A stretch of DNA of 64,000 bases from assembly GCA_025917655.1 (NCBI GenBank), contig CP084613.1:248001-312000 (forward strand), in the 5' to 3' direction. The position numbers and the translations under genes are program-made. The notes below the pieces were generated by a model, which saw nothing but the letters and a program-made list of their open reading frames with translations, was not told where the DNA came from and did no database searches. Positions 56,302 to 64,000 of this stretch are shown here, one piece after another. The DNA is from Chlorella sorokiniana. Lineage: Eukaryota > Chlorophyta > Trebouxiophyceae > Chlorellales > Chlorellaceae. Every line of letters starts with the position of its first letter. Position 1 is the first letter of the stretch.

Positions 56302-57651
56302 TCACAAACAAACTGGAAGCTCGCACACCGAGCCCACCACAATGATGCAGGGCGACAGCGCCTCGCCCGCCGTCTGTCGCACAATGTCGCCCAGGCTGCC
56401 GCGCCACACGCGCTGCTCCGCGCCCGTCGCCTCCCGCACCACCGCCACCGGCGTGTCTGCCGCCCGCCCATGCCGCTGCAGCTCGTCCGCGATCTGCGCC
56501 AGCCGGCTGCCGCCCATCAACAGCACCAGCGTGTCTAGGGCCTGCCAGTGGAGGGTCACAACGCCGGCAGCATCGGCTCCTGAATCGCTGTGCATCAGAG
56601 AAGCAAAGCCTCAGAAGCCCAGCGTTTTCACAACATGAAAACTTAATCCAGTTTAAGCTCCATGCAAGCGCAGACAGTCTCACCGCCAGCGCGGGCCAGT
56701 CCAGGGAGGCGGGGTCGTGGGCGGAAGCCACTGCGAAGGTGCGGCTGCGTTCTGGGTGCGTGAGCGGGAAGCCTGCGCAGCAGGGCCAAGACGCAGCAAT
56801 CAATGGCCGTGGCCCCTGGAAAAGCTCAGCAAGTCCTCTCAGGGGTGCCAGCAAGCCAACCAGAAACAAGGAAGCTGGCCCGGGAGGATGTGGCGCACCT
56901 GCGGCGAGGGGGCGCTGCCAGCACGGAGGACACGCCCGGGCACACTTCATACGAGATGCCTGCTGCCCGCAGCGCCGCCATCTCAGAGTGAACCTGCATG
57001 GAACGAAAATGGTATGATCGGGTGTTGCTTCCCAGTCAGAAGCTCCTCAAGAACGCATGCAGCCAGCCTGCAGGTGGTCAGTGGCTGGCCGAGCTCGACC
57101 AGGCTGGCACCCCACCCCCGGCTGAGCGCACGCGGCTGAAGACGCTGGGGCAGCCGCCCTTCAGCCGCACGACGGTCCTGCCCGCGGCCGCGGCCGCCAC
57201 GATGGCGGCGTCGATCTCGGGCTGCTTGGGCGAGGGCGGCCGCCGCGCTTGCCCACAAAGATGCGCTCAGCGGAGGGCGGTACGTACCGCTCCACCGCCG
57301 CCTGCGCCCCCAGATCGTCGTAAATGACCACCTCCGCCTGCTGCAGCAGCTGCGTGGCGCGTACCTGCCAAGGTATAATCCTCAGGAGTTGTCAGCACGG
57401 CAGCCAATGACATTGTGTGAAGAGGCAGAAGCAGAGCAGGCGGCCTGGGGCAGGCGGCTCACTGTCAGGAGGTCCGCAGGCCCAGGGCCAGCGCCAACCA
57501 GGTAGCACTTTCCGGGTGCTGCATCGCATATCTCAACTTCGTCACTTTGCAAAGACCTGCAGGGACTGGGCCGCAAGGCCACAGGCACGCGAGACGATGT
57601 TGGCTTGTGCGCAGCTGACCCCCGGGCGATTGTGCAAGCCAAACAGGACAT
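56302..57651 (-). CDS. Uroporphyrinogen-III C-methyltransferase-like protein (SUMT)
   Basis: SUMT adds two methyl groups from SAM to uroporphyrinogen III, the first step to siroheme, in plastids. The start at 57651 (MSCLACTIARGSAAHKPTSS) gives a Ser/Ala/Arg leader like a transit peptide; an upstream in-frame Met at 57801 is possible. The N-terminal SAM loop is intact: CYLVGAGPGPADLLTV. Next come AEVVIYDDLGAQAAVERYVP, ERIFVGKRGGRPSPKQPEID, and TVVRLKGGCPSVFSRVRS, where the family has RLKGGDP.VFGRG. PGVSSVLAAPSPAGFPLTHP, LDTLVLLMGGSRLAQIADEL, PVAVVREATGAEQRVWRGSL and SPCIIVVGSV follow in the normal order. The change of GGDP to GGCP and loss of GRG are unusual and may alter substrate handling. 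A single-base slip lies in a G run at 57234-57236. Confidence 0.85.
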
Positions 57652-57965
57652 GATGAATTCACGCAGCACAAGTAAAGACCGGCGCCGTGCTTTTTCACGA
57701 CTTGTGGTGCAAGCCTTGGGCTGACATGCATGCTGCGGGCGCTCACCGTGCAGCTTAGCAGCTGCCGCAGTGAGCTGCCGACGCCTCTCTGCTCTCTCCA
57801 CATATGTCCTACCATCTTGCTTTCAATGCATTAGAATCGATGCATGCAAGGCACAACAGTCGCTGCTAGTGTCCGGTGCCTCTCAGGCACAGCACTGACA
57901 CCCTGTAGGGCAGGCGAAAGGGGCAGGTTGCCGTCAGTGGGGGCGCCTTGATGCCAGCCATGTCT
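57652..57965 (-). other. Gap between methyltransferase and second TPR gene
   Basis: About 310 bases between same-strand genes, partly open in frame with the methyltransferase leader. AT-richer near 57815-57860 (for example catcttgctttcaatgcatt), a plausible promoter for the methyltransferase gene. Confidence 0.4.
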
Positions 57966-60605
57966 TCACCCGTCCCTGGCTTCTGTCGCCTCGAGGATGA
58001 CGTCTCGCAGCCGCTGCCCGTGGATTTCAAGGTCGTCGTGCAGGCGGCGCAGCCCTGCCGCCTGACACCGTTCCACCAGCCTGTAGACGGCGTGGAGACA
58101 GATGGGGAGGTAGATTCAGTGCAATGCTGCTGCAGAGTGTGAAGCCGTTGCATGCATTGCCGAAGTGCGGAAATGCAGGCTGCGACAGGCAACGCAGCTG
58201 CGGAGCTGCGGGAACGATTTTGCAACGAGGCGGCGGCCAGCGGCGGCGGGTGCCTGCCTGCGGTGTTCCCGCAGCGCACAGCCGATGGTGGGGTCGTCTG
58301 GCATGACCCAGCGCAGCAAGTCTGCAGGAGGGAGGGCACAAGTTTTCGTTACTTTGTTTTCAAAATATTTGCTCCGAGCACCCAGGAAGGCAACAGCTTG
58401 TCAGAAGTCACCACTGACGCCCAGCGAATCGCCTCCAGCTGCCACCTCAGCAGTGCAGGCAGCATCCAAGGGAGCAGCCTCGTGTGTCACCCGTCAGCGC
58501 GTCGCTCATCTCCTGCTGCAGGAAGAAAGCTGCTCCGGCGCCGTTCTCGTCCCACTTGGCATCCACCTCCCGGCCTGACACGCCCAGGAAGCTGCGGGGG
58601 CACAGCCACCACCAGCGTGAGCAAGCAGCAGCACCACACGCATCCTGCTCGCAGCCTCTGCCTGCCGCGCCTGGGCCATGGCAGCTGCTGGCAACAGCTG
58701 CATGCCGCGCTCGTGCACGGCAGCTGCAGTGCACAAGGCCGTGCAGAGCATGAGCTTGCCCCCTCCGTGGCACACGTGGGCCAAAATGCTCTTGTGTCCG
58801 CCCGGCGTTGGCTGCTGAACTGAACGTGTTTGCGCTGGTCCCCGCTGGCGCCCACCTAAGAGCTCTATAAAACTTTGCCTCCTGCACCGCCCTCCCAAGC
58901 CGCTCCAGCATGACCAGCGTCTGAGACCAGGAAGAAAGAAAGACAACACGGCATGTGGCAGGCAAAGGCGCAGGTGGATGCGCACGGTCCGGCTGGAGAA
59001 CCGCAAAATTTGGCTCCCAGTCAGGCAGCCCGGCGGCAGCGGCAGCGGCGGCAACCGCGAAGCAGCAGCCTTGCCATGCTCTGCTGCTCCGCGCTGGCAG
59101 CCATGGCCGCCTCATCCGCCGGAGAGAAGCCCTCTGGCGGCGGGCCGCTTTCGCCGTCCGCCAGCGGCTGCATCTCCTCCAACTTCTTCAGCTGCATCAA
59201 TGAAGGGATCCATGGCGGCGAAGGAGAAATTCTATCAGCGCAGGTAGACGTAAATGTAGCTGAACCTGCAACCTGCTTGAAAATGCCCAAGGGTTGGAAC
59301 CACAACGGAGGGGTGCCTGCGTCAGGCAGCACGCTGCATATCAGCACAACAGGGCCCCGGGTGGCGCTCGGTCACGCCACCTGTTGGTTGAAGTTTTCCG
59401 CCGCCACGGTCATCCCGCGCTCCAGCAGGGGGAACGCCTCCTCCGGCCGCCCGTCAGCTGCGGGGACAGGCGGGCGTGTGGCGGCGAGAGTGGTTCTAGC
59501 ATGAGCAGCGCCGACGCGCCAGCGGCTGCCAGGGATGTCAGGGCTTCCCAGGCTTGCAGGCAGCCTGGCCTACGCCTGGCCAAGCATGGTGAGGAACGAC
59601 AGCAAGATCTCGGGCATCTGTTCGGGTGAGCGGCAGGCGGGCACCCACCGGTGAGCGCCATCCCCAGGCGGATGCCGTGGAAGGCCGCCGCCTCGCTGCC
59701 CGCCCCCCGTCTCCTTCACCTGCAATACAGACCACATACGCACCAGTACAACAACCTCAAAACCCGGAGCCGACTGCTGTTCACAGCGAGGAGTTGCTTG
59801 TGAGCTGGGCCGAGGGCGGGATGTCGACCGGTGTGGGCAGGCCGGGCCGAAGGGAATGCTTGTGAGCTGGCTGAGGGGGAAGACCCCAACCGGTGCGGGC
59901 AGGCGGGGCCGAAGCAGCCAGCGCCGCCCCCCGCCTCACCCAGACTTGGTGCGCGTCCCTGGCTGCCTGCACGGCCGACGGGTAGTCTCCGCTGTAGAAG
60001 GACCACAGGGCCAGCTGGTTGTGCAGGAAGCCGACAGAGGTGTCCCGCTCGCCGTACCGGTCCACCAGCCCCGGCAGCCCTGCGGCACGAGGTGCGGGTG
60101 GGTGGACCAAGGGCTCGCATGGACAGCAGTGAAGGCAGGGTGAAGGCAGGGTGACACAGGGCTGCTGCATTCCCCGGCATTGTGCTGGGGGGAGGAGGAG
60201 CGCCGTGGCCGCCGCTCCTTCACCCGCTGGCGGCTGCACAGGCTGGCTCGGCGGCGGCCCGTGCTCACCTGTGCGCAGCAGCTTCATGGCGGCCTCCAGG
60301 TTGCCCGCATCTGCAATCTTGGTTGCCTCCGCCGCCAGCTGGCTGGACTCCCGCCACGCCTCGGCGCTTCTTCGCTCGGCTTCACTTCCGCTGGCGCTGC
60401 TGCTGCTGCTGTCGCCGCCGCCGCCTTCGCTGAAGCAGCGGACCGCCCAAGGCGCCGGCCGCATGGAGGCTGCAATGCACACTGCTTCGCCCGAACATGG
60501 TGCAGCGCTGGTCAAGCTCGTGTCGAACAGGCGGCCCGATAGTGCGCCTCCGGGTTTGGCTTGGGAGGCCAGCCTGCGCAGGAGGCCACCCAATGCTCCT
60601 CTCAT
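57966..60605 (-). CDS. Second organelle-targeted TPR-like protein
   Basis: Start at 60605 (MRGALGGLLRRLASQAKPGG), an Arg-rich leader without acidic residues, like a mitochondrial presequence. Helical-repeat exons follow: AEATKIADAGNLEAAMKLLR, VGFLHNQLALWSFYSGDYPS with AVQAARDAHQVWVKE, AAAFHGIRLGMALTG, and DGRPEEAFPLLERGMTVAAE with NFNQQ, each a typical TPR helix pair. Less conserved segments are LKKLEEMQPLADGESGPPPE, TLVMLERLGRAVQEAKFYRA, and the end RLHDDLEIHGQRLRDVILEA with a stop at 57966. The function is unknown; it resembles the general class of mitochondrial TPR proteins. One frame slip by a single base lies in the G run near 59710 (C run on the plus strand). The last third is reconstructed only loosely. 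Confidence 0.6.
59796..59918 (-). repeat. Intronic tandem duplication, about 62-base unit
   Basis: On the plus strand gcttgtgagctgg starts at 59796 and again at 59858, and the following accggtg.gggcagg..gggccgaag segment also recurs. It lies in an intron of the second TPR gene. Confidence 0.75.
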
Positions 60606-60904
60606 GTTGTAGAAGTGTCTCAAGACGTGATTGCAGGCGACGAGAGCGGCCAGGTTAGGGTTGGGCATTCACCGCCGCTGCCAGCTCAGCGCCGCCGCAA
60701 GCCCGCGCTCTGGCGATTCCACCCCGCTCCAGCTTGTTATGCAAGCAGCCATGTCAACGTGCGGTTTGCAGTCCAATGGTCCAGTATCCTTACATTCTTG
60801 ATTCGCAATGCAGCTGCACCTCTCAGCCTCCCTGCTCACAGCCCGTCAGGCCTGGAGGCCGCAGTTCAGCCTGATCAGAGGCAGGCTGCAGCCCGCGGGG
60901 CTGG

Positions 60905-63041
60905 TCACCGGTGTGTGCCAGCTGACGGGGCCCCGAGAGCCAGGGAGCTGAGCTGGGCGGCCAGGCCGCCCGAGCGCGCCGTCAGCCCAGCGCTGGCCTC
61001 CGCTAGCAGGGCAAACGATGCAGTGGAGGGAGACCCGCTCGGCGGCAGCATCAGCCCCTCGGTCTCTTTCCAGCCCGGCTGCACTCGGTCCAGCAGCCGA
61101 GCCAGCACCGCCTGCCGCTGCCGCAGCGACAGCTGCGTCAGCAGCGGCTGCTGCGGCGAGGCGCCAGGCTCGCTACCCGCTTCAGCTCCCGCCGCAGCTG
61201 GTGGGGAGAACCCATGCTGCCGTCCCTGTCTGTCGCTTGGTCAGCAGGGGTGGGGCTGTCCGGCTGTTGCCGCCCTGGCAGGCTCCTGCTGCCACCCGAG
61301 CCAGCAAGGAGGGCCCTGGCCTTGACGGCAGCAATCTCCTGCCGGACGTTCACCATGCAGGTCAGGAGGAAGTCCGCTGTCTCTTTCTGGTCAGCATGCA
61401 GCCGTGCGACCTCTGCACCCTTGGCTGCCAGCGCCTCCTCCACCTCACGCATCTGCAGCTGCTGCTCAGCGCTTTCCAGCTCCGCTGCCCGCGCATCCTG
61501 CCTGGAGGCCTCCGCATCCGCGTATGCAGCAGCCGCCGCCGCCGCTTCAAACTCCTTGCACCTCGCCTCCAGAGCCTCCAGCCTGGCGAGCTGCGGGGGT
61601 GGGGATCATGCCTGGTGCTGGCTCAGGCAAGGGGCTACCAGGTAGGGGCGTGGCTGTGGCCACCCCTTGGCATGCCGCCATGGGTGGCAGCCACGTGACG
61701 CAAACTTGGTTGGGTAGCAGGGAGGCTGTTGAGCATGGTGTCAAAGCTCACCACGCTCTCCACCGTTCTCTCGCATGCCACCGCCTTGCGCGCCAACTCC
61801 GCCTCGTTGCGCCGGCTGATGTCCAGCTGCACGCGCAGCTGCTCCGCCTCTGCTTGCAGGCCGCCGTTGCGGGACAGCAGGCCCTGCACGTACCGCCCCT
61901 GGTACTGCAGCTCGGCTTCAGGACAGGGGCAGGGCACAACGCAGGGACACAATCCAGCTTGGTCCAGACTTGAGCGCTCAGCTGACTGCCCTCATTGATC
62001 CCCCTCAGGTGGGCCCACAGTCAATCCCCCGCCGCCCCCCTTCCCCCAAAACACACACCCTCCGCTGTGGCTGCCTGTGGCGGTCATAGCCTTCAGTGCC
62101 CCGTGCGGGTGGTACCTACCTTCCCCCTCCTTCCATAGCAAGCGGGCAGATCACCCACCTGCCATCGCCTCGTTGTCAAGTATAGTGCGCTGAGTGGTGG
62201 CGTCCAGCCGCTGGTCGGTGGATACAGCCATCTCCTCCTGCGCCGCTCGCACCGCCGCCTGCGTCTCACGCCGCCACGCCTCACGGTCCCCGGCGTGCTT
62301 GCGCTCTATGTCCTGTTGATGATGCAAGACATGCGGATGTCGTTCGCGCTGCAGCAAAGCGTATGGAAATGCACCAAGCCCACCGGCGTGCCCACAGGTG
62401 CCGCCACTGCCCGATGTGCGCGGGCCTCACCATTTGTCGCCGAGTGTACAGCTGCGCCTGCTCCTCCAGCTGGGCTTGCAGTTGCGTGATGCGGGCTTGC
62501 AGCGCATCCCGCTCATCGAGGAACCTGTCAGCGGCGACCTGGCGCTCTTTCTGCTCACCCAGCCGCACCTCCACCTCGGCGACATCCGCCGCGCGCCGCC
62601 GCTCGGCAGCGGCGAGGGCGGCAGCGCCAGCCTGCTCCGCCGCCCACAGCGCCGCCTGCGCCGCACCCAGCTGCTCCTCCAGCGCCTCTACTCGCCGCGT
62701 CTGCTCGTGCAGCTCGTGCTTGAGGTAGCTGTGGATCTCGTCAAACTCCGCGCGCTCCTCCTGCAGGCGGCTGCTGAGCTCGTCGCGCTCCTCATCCACA
62801 GCTGCCTGTGTATAGGTCAACCTGTGTAACAGCATGCACGAAGTTTCATCCCACGAACAGCACACTTCATGGGCATGAAACATGCTGAAATCCACTGAAA
62901 ACACCTGTCAAGTTTGTCCGACGTCGCTGCCAGCTGCGCCTCCCGCTGCTCCAGCTTTTGCAGGAGCGCGTTTGCGGCGGCTGGGACTGCTCCTTTTCCA
63001 GCTGGGGAGCGAGGTTTCGCAGTTGGCGATCGAGGCGGCAT
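60905..63041 (-). CDS. Coiled-coil protein of CFAP157 type (ciliary)
   Basis: The start at 63041 gives MPPRSPTAKPRSPAGKGAVP, then long coiled coil: LLQKLEQREAQLAATSDKLD, DEERDELSSRLQEERAEFDE, SYLKHELHEQTRRVEALEEQ, RLGEQKERQVAADRFLDERD and LQARITQLQAQLEEQAQLYT. The segment DIERKHAGDREAWRRETQAA, then QRLDATTQRTILDNEAMA and YVQGLLSRNGGLQAEAEQLR with RRNEAELARKAVACERTVES, matches the CFAP157 pattern in which a helix with TT.R.I.EN leads into a further coil ending ELARKN. More coil follows (ALEARCKEFEAAAAAAAYAD, LHADQKETADFLLTCMVNVR). The stop is at 60905. CFAP157 is an axoneme or basal-body associated protein. Coiled coils are easily over-assigned, so the family call is moderate. An upstream in-frame Met at 63164 is an alternative start. 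Confidence 0.6.
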
Positions 63042-63285
63042 GAAATTTCGCGACTTTCGAAACCAGTCAACCCGCGGCAAGGATGTGGGCTCCTGAGTCA
63101 GCTTCAGCAATGATTGCGTCTCGATGTCGACGCATCGGCCTGTCTGACTGTGCCGCAACATCAATTGACGCCCTCCATCCTATTGTACTGCAAGCGGCGA
63201 GCAGGTACCGCAGCTGCCACTGTTCCAGTTGGATTCACAGCCGTACAGACCTCAAGATGAATACATTAAGGGGCATTGCAGCAAG

Positions 63286-63941
63286 TTAGACAACAGCCGA
63301 CTGTGGCAGCTGTCGAGGCGGCGGGTGCACAGCCAGACCGGCCGCTAACGGCTGCTGAGGGCCGCTCAAGACCACACGGTCCGAGCGCTGACGCCGCGCG
63401 CTCTGGTGCTGCTGCACCGGCTCCCGCTTGTAAGGGCTGATGGGCAGCGAGCCGCCAAAATAAAGCTGCACCAGCAGGCCTGCCACCACCAGAATCACAC
63501 TGCACACAGGAAACCAACGGAACGGGACATCAGCAAGGGGAACTAAACCCTGGGGTTGCCTCAAAAGTACGTAGAACCCTGTAGCATGCAAACCGTCTCA
63601 CAAGCACGAGAATACAATGCCGAGCCGGGCTTGTCGCCGCCAAAAGGCCATCAAGCTAACTGGCTTTGGGGCAGCCAGCACTTGCCTAAGCACCACTGTG
63701 GCCCAGATCTGAGATGTCTCCACCACTCGGGCACATGTGCACGTGTCAGTGGGACTGTAAGTGACGATGCCAGCGCCGCCATCAAAACAGCAGCACTGCA
63801 AAGGCAGGGGCAGCAGCGGAGGTGACCCGGCGGCAGCAGTGTGGAGGCGGTTGCACTGCTCAAGAATGTGCGTCGGGCCGGCAAGCTCACCACGCATCCG
63901 TTGCATGTACCCTCCAGACCCTTAGATACGCACTCATTTGG
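63286..63941 (-). CDS. Unidentified membrane protein, 3' part (cut by window edge)
   Basis: Three probable exons on the minus strand: PNECVSKGLEGTCNGC (about 63941-63891), a Cys-rich segment DGGAGIVTYSPTDTCTCARV (about 63787-63690), and a last exon with one clear TM helix, VILVVAGLLVQLYFGGSLPI (about 63498-63440), followed by SPYKREPVQQHQ and a basic, Pro-rich tail ending PPPRQLPQSAVV at 63286. The 5' part lies beyond 64000. Splice phases between the exons are not fully resolved. I do not recognise a family. The pattern of paired cysteines before a C-terminal TM helix fits an extracellular loop held by disulphides. Confidence 0.45.
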
Positions 63942-64000
63942 CTGCAGTTCAAGGGCCAGAGGGGCAAAGCAGAACGGTAGGAAACAAGCACAGTCGGGCG

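Overview
The window is nuclear DNA of a GC-rich eukaryote, most likely a green alga. My guess is a Chlorella-like trebouxiophyte. The evidence is: many short GT-AG introns in nearly every gene, conserved exons of plant or algal type (plastid-style alpha-amylases, a siroheme-type methyltransferase, a TrhO/STR8-type rhodanese), leaders that look like organelle targeting peptides, and extreme C/G bias. I recognise no prokaryotic operon, CRISPR array, tRNA, rRNA, virus-like element or autonomous transposon. The organism assignment is inference from gene content, not from a search.

Layout, left to right. Positions 1-1.1 kb hold only a weak minus-strand gene candidate. From 1.16 to 6.3 kb two tandem minus-strand genes encode secreted, probably GPI-anchored FAS1 (fasciclin) proteins; one carries Kazal inhibitor modules and the other an alanine-rich helical repeat in the same place. 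From 7.1 to 16.8 kb a plus-strand gene of many exons encodes a PepN-type M1 aminopeptidase with a probable transit peptide. From 17.5 to 23.6 kb lies a FAM91 homologue (Golgi vesicle tethering). A G-rich, strand-asymmetric gap follows, then a convergent minus-strand RhoGAP-like gene (25.2-27.5 kb). MAF1, the RNA polymerase III repressor, is at 29.2-32.0 kb, a small four-TM (MARVEL-like) protein at 33.0-34.1 kb, and the proteasome beta-5 catalytic subunit at 34.7-37.1 kb.

Two tandem minus-strand alpha-amylases (37.7-41.4 and 41.9-45.5 kb) follow. A 171-base AT-rich divergent promoter separates the second from a TPR protein (45.7-49.6 kb). The rest is mostly minus strand: a FANCE-like DNA repair protein, an STR8/TrhO-like rhodanese protein, a uroporphyrinogen-III methyltransferase-like protein with an altered GGDP motif, a second TPR protein, a coiled-coil CFAP157-like ciliary protein, and the 3' end of an unidentified membrane protein cut by the window edge.

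These are mostly independent housekeeping genes. The clear relationships are the two tandem duplications (FAS1 and amylase). Two genome-wide patterns stand out. First, conserved exons repeatedly lose their frame by exactly one base, usually in a short run of G or C; this looks like an assembly artefact and makes several genes look broken when they probably are not. Second, several introns carry a GCGGTAC / GTACCGC motif at their ends.
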